A DNA stretch of 64,000 nt, from the NCBI RefSeq assembly GCF_026262505.1, contig NC_067203.1, positions 930,001 to 994,000 of the forward strand, given 5' to 3'. The number at the start of each line of letters is the position of its first letter. Position 1 is the first letter of the stretch. The translations under genes were made by a program, and so were the position numbers. Positions 50,172-60,552 of this stretch are shown here, one piece after another. This DNA comes from Trichomonas vaginalis G3 (taxonomy: Eukaryota; Parabasalia; Trichomonadida; Trichomonadidae). The notes beneath the pieces were generated by a model. That model had not been told where the DNA came from and ran no database searches. It saw nothing but the letters and a program-made list of their open reading frames with translations.

Positions 50172-50777
50172 TTAAGGTACAAGCATTGGTGCTAAGATGA
50201 ACTGACCAATCTTAATTTGTGGGTTGTTCTCAATAAAGAGAATTGCGTGTCTAAGTCGATCGAATTTGATAAAAGCGACTGGTTTGAGCTTATCTGAGTC
50301 TCTTTCTCTTGGAATGTTAACCTTATCGAAGTAGTTGCAGCCGCAATCGTAGAGGAGATCCATAACATCGTTTTTATCGAATGGCTCTGGAAGACCATCG
50401 AGCTTGACTGTGAACTTATCGTCTGATCTGCCAAATGGTGAGTATTCGATGTCGTCTTCATTGGATGCACGGTTAGCCTGGTAAACGCCTTTGCTTGCAA
50501 GATGTATTTTGACCTTCTTGGTCCACTTTTCTGAGCTGAATTCTCTTTCAACAAGATCGTCGATTGTAACGTTTTCGTCTTTAGAAGAGTTGTTGGTTAA
50601 AACCAAGTGAAGCTTTGCATGCTGTGGTTGTTTCATTGGATTTACATCTTCAGTGAAATCTGGTGAACGAAGGTGCTCGAGAATGACTTTAGGAACATTT
50701 GCAATGTATTTATCGCCTTGTTTGTCAACTACATATGGAGCAAGAAACTTTGGTGAAAGTCCAAGTTCTTCAGCCAT
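50172..50777 (-). CDS. RRM-containing protein, about 201 aa
   Basis: I use the ATG at 50777 (MAEELGLSPKFLAPYVVDKQ); another in-frame ATG lies 11 codons upstream. The C-terminal ~85 residues form an RRM: RNP2-like FTVKLDGLPEPF, a helix with FDKNDVMDLLYDCG, and an RNP1-like strand KPVAFIKFDRLRHA. The N-terminal half is a separate alpha/beta segment. The arrangement loosely recalls eIF3g, a translation initiation factor subunit with a C-terminal RRM, but the CCHC zinc knuckle of eIF3g is not visible. It is probably RNA-binding; the eIF3g link is a weak guess. Confidence 0.6.
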   Translation of the reverse strand: MAEELGLSPKFLAPYVVDKQGDKYIANVPKVILEHLRSPDFTEDVNPMKQPQHAKLHLVLTNNSSKDENVTIDDLVEREFSSEKWTKKVKIHLASKGVYQANRASNEDDIEYSPFGRSDDKFTVKLDGLPEPFDKNDVMDLLYDCGCNYFDKVNIPRERDSDKLKPVAFIKFDRLRHAILFIENNPQIKIGQFILAPMLVP

Positions 50778-51463
50778 AAATTTTTTGAAAATTTTTTTTG
50801 TCTCTCGCATGACCACAACTAAAGCATATTAATAAAATTGATTCTATAACATTCAATTAATGATAATCCGAAGAAATAAGGCAAAATCTAACATTTAGAA
50901 CCCTGATTTGACTTATTGATACAGATATCCATTATTTTTCCGTGTGTACCGTCAAATAGGCATAATATTTGAATCACTAACGGAATATATTTTAGAAATT
51001 CGAGAATGCTACTCTATATGAATTATCTATCAAAAACATAGCAATATATACTATTTCTTTTATATTTATGTCGTAACTCCAAATATAGAATAATATTTTT
51101 CTGTTACATTATATTAGCAATCAAACCTATAAGGCCAAATGTCATATTAGTGAGAGTTATGAATATTCTCATGAATTCAAGGTGTACTGACTTTTATTAC
51201 GAAAAATAATTTCTAATTTACCTGAATTCTAAGCTTAAACTAACTCGTTTCTAAAGTATATATTTTGAAATTATATGTGACATTAATATTATGCCATATA
51301 ATTGGATTTTAAAATCCAATAAAAATCCATTATGCTAATTCCAATATTTTGATGAGTAAATTGGGTTTACATTAATTTTTGCACACTAGTTCACATAAAA
51401 TTACTTCCAACTATTGATGGCTAATTATCCCAAAAGTGACAAAAGCGGTTTGCCTTGGTTCGA
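50778..51463. other. AT-rich divergent intergenic region
   Basis: About 690 bp between divergent genes. I see nothing beyond the promoter element next to the S27a gene. Confidence 0.5.
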
Positions 51464-51468
51464 CCTTT
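51464..51468 (+). promoter_or_regulatory. CCTTT start-site element (M5-like) of S27a gene
   Basis: CCTTT lies four bases before the ATG at 51472. In trichomonads a CCTTT motif has been described as an alternative transcription-start element to the initiator. The position fits a very short leader. Confidence 0.45.
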
Positions 51469-51471
51469 CTA

Positions 51472-51876
51472 ATGCAGGTTTTCGTTAGAACACTCGCTGG
51501 AAAGTTCCTCACACTTGAGGTTCCTTCTGGCCTTTCTCTCGAAGAGCTCAAGGCTTTCACAGGCCTCGAGCTTGCTGGTGCCGTTGCTGAGAACGCCGTC
51601 CTCGAAGAATTCGAAGTTGATGATGGTGGCAAGAAGAAGAAGAGGAAGAAAAAGAACTTCGTCTCCAAGAAGCGTGTCCCACACCAGCGCAAGAAAGAGA
51701 AGCTGAAAATCCTTAAGCTCTTCAAGATCGGAAAGGATGGCTCCGTCGAAGCCCAGCGCAAGGAGTGCCCACACTGCAAGGGCTGCTTCCTTGCTAAGCA
51801 CAAGGATGGCCGCCAGTACTGCGGTAACTGCCACTACACAGTTGATAAGGAGGGCAAGCAGATCAAGTCTAACTAA
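51472..51876 (+). CDS. RPS27A: Ubiquitin-like-ribosomal protein S27a (eS31) fusion
   Basis: The ATG at 51472 starts MQVFVRTLAGKFLTLEV, clearly ubiquitin-derived. The ubiquitin-like part is only about 53 residues instead of 76 and, after residue ~20, no longer follows ubiquitin, though it still ends in Gly-Gly (DDGG) just before the basic S27a start KKKKRKKKNF. The S27a part has the C4 zinc finger (CPHCKGC...YCGNC) and a normal C-terminus. eS31 is a small-subunit ribosomal protein. The reduced ubiquitin moiety probably acts only as a folding or processing leader, if it is cleaved at all. The stop sits in TAAA, fitting the trichomonad poly(A) signal. Confidence 0.92.
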   Translation: MQVFVRTLAGKFLTLEVPSGLSLEELKAFTGLELAGAVAENAVLEEFEVDDGGKKKKRKKKNFVSKKRVPHQRKKEKLKILKLFKIGKDGSVEAQRKECPHCKGCFLAKHKDGRQYCGNCHYTVDKEGKQIKSN

Positions 51877-52289
51877 AACCATTATAAAATTTTCTTAAGT
51901 AATCACTATTTTTTTTCTCTACTTTTTTCATTAATACTCCATAAGAATGTTTGATAATTTGATATCTTGATTTTCTCACGGAAACTTTGGAAAATGACAA
52001 CATTCCCATTGAATCATGTCTCTTATCATTAGATATAATCCCATTTGTTTTAATGCTTCTTTAGAAAATTTATTAGAATTTCAAAAATAGTTTGTAAATC
52101 TGAGAAAATGCATTCAAACAAACAGTTAGAGAATTTTCTGTTAATAGCCATCACGATTTTTTTATATCTTGATCACTTCGTTAATTTTTCTTGAAAGTGA
52201 AGCATCACATTACCATTTTGTTATGGAATAGAAAAGAAGGGTTTATTGTCATCAATTTTAAAAATTCAAAATTAAAATTAACTATTTGT
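51877..52289. other. AT-rich intergenic DNA
   Basis: About 410 bp between convergent genes. Nothing recognised. Confidence 0.5.
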
Positions 52290-53102
52290 TTATTCAGCTA
52301 AAACCCTAGTGGTATTAATTAGAACTTCTTTTCCTTTTTCGTCGACTTCAACATATTCATATTCAATATATTTCTTTCGATTAATAACACTATATCTATT
52401 GAACCTATCTCTATTTAATATTAGTTTATCAGTATTTTTCACAGCTGTTGGAACATTATGTTCCCACGAAGCAGGTGTCATTTCTGTTGTAAAAACTTTA
52501 TATAATTGAAATATTCCTTCAGGATTCCTTGGATACATTAATGCTCCTGATCTAGAATATTCCTCTGGGAGTTTTGTTGGATTGATCATTTTGTATCCTG
52601 TTTTATTTATTGAAAATGGTGTGTAAAAAGAATAACTCATTGCAGATTCATCAAGAGAAATTACTGATTTTGGTAGTTTTAGAATAGGAATTCTTTCTGA
52701 ATTAAGAGTCATTACGATCTCATCTGTATCAGGATCTCTTCTATATAAATAGTCATATTCAGAAAGTTGGAGACTGAGTTCATCAAAACTCTTCATACCT
52801 TCACTAACTTCATATATTTCTTCTTGAAGGCCAAAAACACAAACAACTGTCATAGAACTCTTGATATATAGTTCGTGTGATGTAACACAGAATATTGGAT
52901 GATCATCATGAACTATCAGTTTTAGATTTCTGCAGAATGCGAACGAAGATCCATTCACAAACATTATTTTATTTGTTATTTCGAATGTTTCTAACTTTGT
53001 TGACGCGAAAGCAAAACCAGGAATTTTTGTCAATTGATTTCCAATATTTATATTTTTAAGTGATTTACAATACGCGAAACTATGTTGACCTATATTATAT
53101 AG
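52290..53102 (-). pseudogene. BspA-like LRR gene, 5' part displaced by Polinton
   Basis: The minus-strand frame is open up to the Polinton edge and reads as BspA-type repeats right at the junction (IGQHSFAYCKSLKNINIG, then QLTKIPGFAFASTKLETF). It continues into a non-repeat C-terminal domain that ends DEKGKEVLINTTRVLAE. The N-terminal part and promoter are absent here and presumably lie beyond the far end of the element at 53103. No C-terminal membrane segment is seen. A BspA family member interrupted by insertion is the simplest reading. Confidence 0.75.
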
Positions 53103-53252
53103 AAAAAAAAAAAAAAAAAAAAAAAGGTAGTGGGGCCTCCAGGCACTTCGTGCCCTCTAGCCCCGAAGATGTTAGTATAAAATGAGTTTATATAAAATGA
53201 GGTTTTTTTGGGTAAGGGGGGTCTTCCAGGCACTTCGTGCCTTCTAGCCCCT
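53103..53252 (+). repeat. Polinton terminal motif, present twice
   Basis: An A-run (53103-53125) is followed by GGTAGTGGGGCCTCCAGGCA and CTCTAGCCCC. About 85 bp further a second copy of the same motif (GGGGGTCTTCCAGGCACTTC, 53211-53252) occurs. Both contain the small palindrome GGCACTTCGTGCC. The doubled end may reflect a nested or repeated terminus. Confidence 0.65.
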
Positions 53253-53572
53253 AAAATTTTTGTAGAGAACTCAAAATAGTATAACTGTTGTCCGGACAAG
53301 TAAGGGTCTATCGTCGCTACAGGAAAAGTTACGGGCGTTCCAAGTAGACTGGACTTTGAGAGACTCTTTAGAAACTTTAGACGTTTTACATAACCATCCA
53401 TGTTTTTACTTTACATCCGATAAAAGTGGTTTGGAAACCGTTATGAGATGGTTAGAGGACATACATGACTATGAGTTTAGATATGACAAGATAGAATATG
53501 AGAGAGGTCCTATAAACCGGAGAAAGTGTCATATAAACATCTGTCAAAAGCCGCTTTTTAACTTCACTTAAA

Positions 53573-55853
53573 ATGCCACGTAAGCTACGTAAGAATATAC
53601 GTAAGAGGAAGAGAGCATTGAAACATCCAATAGTAAGACTGACACCACAACAACAGTTGCAACAACAAATGCTGAATGACCCCACTATGTTGCAACAAAT
53701 GTCAAGCAATCCTATGCTTTTAAACCGAGTCATTGGTGCACAGAGTGGAGGTTTAAGAGCGGCACTTTTAGCGAAAATGGCAGGCTATGGTGGAGCTGCA
53801 GACGGAACAGCCTATAACCCTCAAAGTCAAATGAATTTGAGTTCACTCAAAAATCAAATAACAGATGTCAAAAAGTCAAACATAGACATACAGAAGCAAA
53901 TAAGTGAAAACGAAAAGAAACTAGAATATGACAGACACACAAAGAAACTCAATGAGTTAAACGTAGAGAAAAAGAAGAAAGAAGAACAACTGAAAGAACT
54001 AAGTACAGAGGAATATGCGAAAAAAGTGTCAGAAAAAGCAGCAGAAGTAGCAAAAATGGAACAAGATGTCATAAATTTGAAAAACCATACTACTCAATAA
54101 AAGTACTGAAAGATGAAGAGATAAAACAAAAAGCCCTGAAGACATATATGGATAGCGATGAGTATAAAAAGAAGTTGAAGCAAATGTAAAGGCAGAAAAA
54201 CTTTTACAGTTGCAAAACCAAACCGTACAGTATGAAAACTTAGCACAAGAAAGTAAAAATAACGACGCAGCCATGCAAAAGGCAATGAAAAGTGCAGAAT
54301 ATATAAAAGCTAACAATGACTGGTTAGATGCCCAAGCCAACGCTAAAGCAGCCCAACTCATAGGGTCAATAAGGACAAAAATACAAGCGGATGAAGACAG
54401 TTCAAATGAAGCTTTAACAAATGCTGACTTTAAGAACGCCTTCGAAGCTCTTCATAGTAAGGTGAAACTAGTGAACGACTTCTCATCTGGAAAGAAACTG
54501 AAGTCTGAAGGTTTCGACAAAGAGTTAAGAGAAGTAGCACAAAATATGACGAAAATAACAGATGCAGCAACGAGACAGGCAGTTCAAAGTGCCTATGACG
54601 CCGTTAGAGCAACTGTTGTGAAAAGTCAAGAAAAAGAGTTACAACAGACCAAAACAGACCTAGTAAATGCTTTCTTAAGAACGAAAAGTCAGGTAGGACA
54701 TTATACTGCAGATGGAACATATGTGCCAGCTGGTGGAACTTATATACCAGCTGGTGGAACTTATATACTAGCCAGTGGAACTTATATACCACCAAACCCT
54801 CCAAGAGAAGCACCTGCACCAGGACTACCTAAAACATTTACATCGTCACATGGACACAGACGCAGGCATGCACCAAAACCAACACAACAACCAACAGTTC
54901 AAAATCCAGCACAACAACCAACAGTTCAAAACCCTGCACAACAACCACCTCCACAACCAGCACAGCAACCAACAGTTCAAAACCCTGCACAACAACCAAC
55001 ACAACAACCAACAGTTCAAAACCCTGCACAACAACAACCACAAACAGAGCAAGGACATAAAAGAAGTAGAGAACAAGGAAACCAAGAATTCTTAAAAATG
55101 CTGAAGGAAGAGTATGGTTACCCAGATACTCTTGACTTTAGTGACAGATATAAAGAAGCTATTAGAAAGTTCAAGGAAGGAAATACTGACCCGAACCTAT
55201 TTAGCTTTATGGTTCAGCACCAAATGGGATATAATTTCAAACCTGGAAAATACAAGCTCGCTAAGGGATATGATTTAATAGCATATCATCCAAATGACAT
55301 GGATGAATTTACTCCGAGATATTTGGTGTCAGAGCTAAATAACAATTCAACTCTCTTCATGAAACGCGTAAAAAATAGAGACGGAACGAAAGAAGAAAGG
55401 TTTATGAGTCCGGATGACTTAGATAGGGAACTTGTTAAAAACGGTCTCGGAATATATGAAATGCCACCAGATGAGGTACAAGAAACTCCACAGGAAGAAG
55501 TTCAGATACAACCAGACATGGAAGAAATAGTTCAGCAACAACAGCTAGAAGAGCCTGAAGGAAACGAACAAATCGCTCCTTTGGAAACTAACTTCACAGA
55601 ACTAGATGAAGATTTGGAACAGCCGAAAAATCTTGACCCTCAACAAGTGTATGCGGAGAATATGGAATCTTTCCAAGAGTCTAAAAAAAATTCGGCTGAC
55701 ATAGTAGAAGAATATCGAAAAATGTTTGCCGACATACAAAAGACTCCAACACTCGATGAAAATATTCAGCATAGAATGGAAGTACTGAAAGAAAATGTAA
55801 GCAAATACAACAACCCTTTTTACTTACGAGCATTTAACGTCAATCTTGGATGA
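53573..55853 (+). pseudogene. Coiled-coil / Pro-Gln Polinton protein, eroded copy
   Basis: It matches the left copy's long basic protein: basic leader MPRKLRKNIRKRKR, Gln-rich stretch, coiled coil, Pro-Gln-Thr repeats and acidic C-terminal third. The Pro-Gln region has a different number of QNPAQQPT units and an extra GGTYIPA repeat, showing that this section expands and contracts between copies. A few breaks are present. Confidence 0.6.
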
Positions 55854-56660
55854 ACTCGGTGAAAATAAAAGGTTAAATTTCAGAAAACATATAGAAAATG
55901 AAACATTGTTTAAAGTTATTCAGAACCTAACAAGATGGAAACAAACCTACTTTTGTTTTGCAGACTATGGAACTACAATGAGATGGGTCATAAAGCTAAC
56001 CGATAGGTGTGTTCATAAACTTACAACCAACAATTCCAAGAATTGTAGACGCAATGGAATGAATGGTGAACCAGATATAGCTGGTATTTTAAGCGCGCTT
56101 TAATGCATTGAAAGATATGAAAGATGCAGATATTTTGGACCAGTATGAAATGAACATGGCTGATGGAAATATAACAACCTGACGTTCTAGAACATTTATC
56201 TCAAGAACTACACAGAACCATAAAGATGGTATATTTGGTGAAGAGTTTAGAAAGAAGTTGGGACAGAGAAGGAAGAGAACCTATTGTACATGACCTTGCA
56301 AACGAAAGTTTACAAAATGTCATAAAAACTTACTTTGCAGGCGATGAATCGAGAAGGGATGAATATTTTGAAAATCAAATGGACAGTACAAATGAAATGT
56401 TAGTATTGAAAAACATGTTCTTGACAAAAAAACCAACTACAGAAATAAATGACGCAAGACTGAAAGATTGGGTAAAAGCTTTCCATTCACAAAGGATATT
56501 GTTGGTAAATGGAAAGAAAACAGAATGGCTACAAAAACATATATTTGGAAACGAGCTTATTCCATATGGACAGGCATGTTTGAAGAGCTTGAACCGGAAA
56601 CTCAGGAAAGAGTCATGCAAACAATCGCGAAGACTCAAATACAAACTATGCCAAACTCTT
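55846..56660 (+). pseudogene. Eroded copy of the 259-residue Polinton protein
   Basis: Segments such as TYIWKRAYSIW and REGREPIVHDLANESLQNV match the left copy's gene at 4094-4873, but the frame is broken several times. Only the extent is given. Confidence 0.55.
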
Positions 56661-56680
56661 CTAGGTATAGGTTACCTGAG

Positions 56681-56938
56681 ATGGGCGACCAGAGCCCAAA
56701 GGCAAAAAGGACATGGGAAATTTGCAACATACTAGATGAACATGAGGCAAAGATGCAAACAACTTGAAGCAGAGGGCAAGTTACCAAAAGCGACACCAAA
56801 GAAGAAGAGAGAGTTGAGAAAGTAGTGAAGAAGTAACTTCATCTAGTGAAGTAGTGCAATGAAGGAAAAAGAAGAGTTAAACACTCAGTCAGGAAGAAAG
56901 TAAAGCTTGGTCCGAGTGGGTTCTATTATGACATATAA
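56681..56938 (+). pseudogene. Eroded copy of the small basic Polinton protein
   Basis: The start MGDQSPKAKRTWEIC and the end before the capsid gene match the 58-residue gene at 3900-4076. The copy is longer and broken. Confidence 0.4.
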
Positions 56939-56970
56939 ATCCAACTATTCTATATTTTTACACATATGAA

Positions 56971-58561
56971 ATGTACGCCGCTCAGAATATACGCCAACAG
57001 TTTTGGATGCTATGAATGGAAATGTTTCCGAATGGTATAACGAATGCGACAATGCCATTAGAAGGTCAGAAATAGTTCCTGGAACTTACGAATATACAAC
57101 TGCTGTTTCTTATGGAAACGTAGTTGAGTTTGGAGAAGGTTTTCAACAACAGTAGATATTGCTTGCGACAGGTTTCATATTATTTTATTGACAACTCTTT
57201 TTATACGTGGAACAAGACATTGAAATAAAACCTTCTGCCAAGTTGTCTGACAAGAAAGGTTGCAATGGAATTTTCTATGTCGGATACCAATATGCTCCAG
57301 AAGTTTTCATGGGATATAAGATATATTCTAACTCTGACTTAGTTCAAACAGTAACATGGGCAAACTATGAATGGTTCGCTTTGAGAAACTCAGTACACAC
57401 AAGCTAGAGAAAAACAGACCAGTATGCAACTATTGAGAAAATAAGAAGACTTGACCCTAACGTTCCAGGAGTTTATGTTAACCTTTCTGGACAAACTGCA
57501 GCAGCAGTAACCAAAGTAAAATGAAACTTAGAGTTCCTTTGTCATCTTTCCTCATCTTCAGGTTTTTAAGATACTTGCCAAACTGGGCAGGTAAGATTTC
57601 TATCGAACTTACTCCAAGCAAAAATAACTTAGTCATTGCACCAACACAAGACCCATTCACTCTTACAGACGTAAAGGGGCGAATCAACGTCATTCGCGCG
57701 AATTTTGCAAAGACAAAGTTGACTTAGACTTTGGTTTCTCAAACCTCAACACTGAAGTAAACTATTATTTCAATGCTGCTGACTGCTTGGGACCAGTTAA
57801 GTTCACATGCGAAAAATTTGAATGCAAGAGAATAGAAAGCAGACTTGCAGTCTATATGTTGGACCCAGATATTTCAAATGCTTTAGCTGCCAAATATATT
57901 GCAGTTCCACTTATGTTCCTATACACCAAATATCTGTCAAAGACTTTGCAGGTGAAGTTGGAAACCAAAGTGCTGACCCAGGTGCAAGAACAGATATTGC
58001 CTTAACAACTGCAATGAAACATGCAGATACTATGTTTGTACTGTTCAGACGAACTATAAATGACTATTCTTGTTTCTACACACCCCGGTATTAAATATCA
58101 TATAAACATAGATGGCAAATATTATCCAAGAGAAGAATATTCTACAGTTGAGGATATGAGGTCATACAACTTGACATTAGATGCTATGAACTTTAACAAC
58201 AACTTCACAACAACCATTAACCCTGAAATGCAAAGTTCTATTATGCCATATGTGAAAGTATGGACTCATACAGGAGGTCAAAACTCAATATACAAATGGA
58301 GACCGTTCAAACTTTTGGCTTGGCATTCCATTTGCTGACTCAGAAGACTTTATGGGTGGTATTTCAACTGTTGGTACAGTTCAAATACAATATACTGGTG
58401 ACAGACGGTCCAGATGAATTGAAAGCAAAGAAGTTTACAAAACCAAAGCACTTTTCACGGAAGATGCTCTTTTGAAGATTCGTTCGATGAAACCTGCTGG
58501 GGCTCCTCAGATTGGCATAACGACAGCTTCCATCGAGCAGATTTTGGCAGCAGGTCAGTAA
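56971..58561 (+). pseudogene. Eroded major capsid protein copy
   Basis: It matches the left copy's 535-residue capsid candidate from start to end (LSDKKGCNGIFYVGYQYAPE, FLIFRFLRYLPNWAGKISIE). It carries many breaks, more than any other gene of this copy, and cannot make the full protein. Confidence 0.65.
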
Positions 58562-58625
58562 GTTGTTTTGAACTGACTTCTCTCCGTCAAATATTGACAG
58601 TACGCCAGTTTTGATATAATATTGT

Positions 58626-58871
58626 ATTATAAACTTACCTTTAGAAATATCGGTCAGTTTTGTTGTTATATTTTTGTCAACGTCAAGAACTTTCACCATT
58701 TCAGTTATACCAACTTTCTTTGCTTTTGAAAATATTTTGGTTCAGCAAAGACTGCTATTCTATAACATTTCCATTGTTTGTATAAAGAACTATTCTATCA
58801 GTGTATTTGTATTGTTTGTGTGTGTAAACTTTGTTTTGCTTCAATTCGAAGAGATACTCAAATACGTCCAT
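58626..58871 (-). pseudogene. Small divergent Polinton gene, eroded copy
   Basis: The counterpart of 1948-2193, again head-to-head with the 193-residue gene. It looks broken. Confidence 0.4.
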
Positions 58872-58889
58872 CTTTTTATTCTAAGTAAA

Positions 58890-59471
58890 ATGTCATTTCC
58901 GAAAAATAGAAGCGTAAGTGTTTCAAAAGGTTTAATGGCGGTGGCAGATGTGAAGTTAAATTCACCAACTCAAACAAACAGTCAAAGTGTTGTTGTCAAT
59001 GTCAAAGAAAGAGATGTTGAAGTGGGGAAACCATACGAAGACGAAGATGGTATAACAATAGTTCCTGTAAAAGAACAACCAACATATCCTGAAGTTAGCA
59101 GAGACTTAAGTTCTGTTGCAGATATTCGAAACGACTACATGCAACTTAAAGATAAGCTTAAAACTCAGGAGAAGATTTGTCAAGCTTTAGGTATAATGTT
59201 AAACTTGGTCGAACACAACCCTGTAAAAGTGAACTCATATGTCATTGCACCTCATGAAGTTTTGAAAGAACTATTGAAACTTTTGACAGAGGCAGACGAT
59301 ATAAACATCAAAGAAATAGAACCCGACATTGCTTGCTGTGGTGTTTCATATAATATCATTGACAAAATATACGTTATGAAAGGAGGTGAAACGTTGAACT
59401 TAAAATATAGTTTCCCAGACGTCATAAAAATATTTGACGACCACAACATTTCATTAAAATTTACTTGCTAA
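58890..59471 (+). CDS. Polinton protein of unknown function, 193 aa (right copy)
   Basis: It starts MSFPKNRSVSVSKGLMAVAD and is open along its full length, differing from the left copy (1348-1929) at only a few residues. The upstream in-frame extension overlaps the divergent small gene and is not taken as coding. The strong conservation while neighbours decay makes it a real gene. Function is unknown. Confidence 0.6.
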   Translation: MSFPKNRSVSVSKGLMAVADVKLNSPTQTNSQSVVVNVKERDVEVGKPYEDEDGITIVPVKEQPTYPEVSRDLSSVADIRNDYMQLKDKLKTQEKICQALGIMLNLVEHNPVKVNSYVIAPHEVLKELLKLLTEADDINIKEIEPDIACCGVSYNIIDKIYVMKGGETLNLKYSFPDVIKIFDDHNISLKFTC

Positions 59472-59477
59472 GTAAAA

Positions 59478-59708
59478 ATGTCAAAACTTCTTGAAAGATG
59501 TTTGAAGAAAAATAATATAGACTTTATTTCATGTAAAGGACTTTACACACTTTTGAACGATATGAAAGACCCTGTTTTGTTTGTTCGTGTAGACAAAGGA
59601 AAGTTCTATGTCTTTACAAAATATTTGAACTTCTTAGACAGAGAACTTCAAGAAACGCCATGTGAAAGTTTAGATGAAGTTCTTCTCCACTTTCAGAAAA
59701 ACTTTTAA
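59478..59708 (+). CDS. Small Polinton protein, 76 aa, only in right copy
   Basis: A complete frame, MSKLLERCLKKNNIDFISCK to HFQKNF, sits between the 193-residue and penton-like genes with gaps of 6 and 10 bases. In the left copy these two genes are 4 bases apart and this gene is missing. Family unknown. It may be a paralogue of the small divergent gene. Confidence 0.55.
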   Translation: MSKLLERCLKKNNIDFISCKGLYTLLNDMKDPVLFVRVDKGKFYVFTKYLNFLDRELQETPCESLDEVLLHFQKNF

Positions 59709-59718
59709 ATATATGTAA

Positions 59719-60525
59719 ATGGCAGAAGACATAGTGGTTTATACTATTACGACTAAAAACCCTGAGTCATATAATTCTATAACAACAAACTTACAAAGTC
59801 CTCAAGGACGATATTGTAAACTGACCTTAAACACGATGACGACTAAAGCCTGTTTTGCTCTTTTGACACCAGAAGACTTTGTTGTTGTGAATGGTAAAAA
59901 ATACTTCTTTGAAGATACTTACTCAGATATACCACCAACAGGTTTTGTTGACTTATTTAATACTTTAAGGACGGATGTAACATGTGCTGCAACTAGAGCA
60001 GGTTTCATTATGTTTGGATGTCCGACTGAGTTCAGTATAAACGATATGAGCTATAATACAAAACTTATATCTGGTTTTTACTACCAACAGTTTCCTATAA
60101 CAGGAAAAGGTGTCATACAAGGTCTATCTGTTCCATTGACTTTAAGTACACCTATTTTATATATTGTTTCAAACTTAGGTTCAAAGTGCTATTCGAATGT
60201 CGACAGAAACTACTATGACCAAAAGATACTCATGCGTATAAACAACACATTCTCTGCTGGTTTGCCTATTGTTCATTCGAATGCAGAGTTTTCAGCTTTA
60301 GTAAACTCAAACACTTTAGCAAACATAAACTTAACCTTAGTTGACGCAAACTTTGTTCCTGTAAAACTTTTATGTCCTATGTATTTGTCAATGACGGCAG
60401 AAAGTTTCGAATTGGAAGATGCAACTGGTGAAAGTATTGTACTACAAGAACAACTTCAACAACAAATAGCTCAAGAACAACAAATGCAACAAATGGAACA
60501 AATGCAACAACAAAGTCAAGAATAA
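59719..60525 (+). CDS. Penton-like minor capsid candidate, 268 aa (right copy)
   Basis: An intact frame, MAEDIVVYTITTKNPESYNS, about 96-97% identical by eye to the left copy at 546-1343. It has a slightly longer Gln/Met tail (QQMQQMEQMQQQSQE). The beta-rich body suits a single jelly-roll vertex protein. The assignment is inferred from size and context. Confidence 0.5.
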   Translation: MAEDIVVYTITTKNPESYNSITTNLQSPQGRYCKLTLNTMTTKACFALLTPEDFVVVNGKKYFFEDTYSDIPPTGFVDLFNTLRTDVTCAATRAGFIMFGCPTEFSINDMSYNTKLISGFYYQQFPITGKGVIQGLSVPLTLSTPILYIVSNLGSKCYSNVDRNYYDQKILMRINNTFSAGLPIVHSNAEFSALVNSNTLANINLTLVDANFVPVKLLCPMYLSMTAESFELEDATGESIVLQEQLQQQIAQEQQMQQMEQMQQQSQE

Positions 60526-60552
60526 AAAAATATTTTTTTTATTTTTATAAAA

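Noticed and set aside
51436-51471. Extended N-terminus for the S27a fusion
   Set aside because: It begins at GTG, and ubiquitin homology starts exactly at the ATG at 51472.
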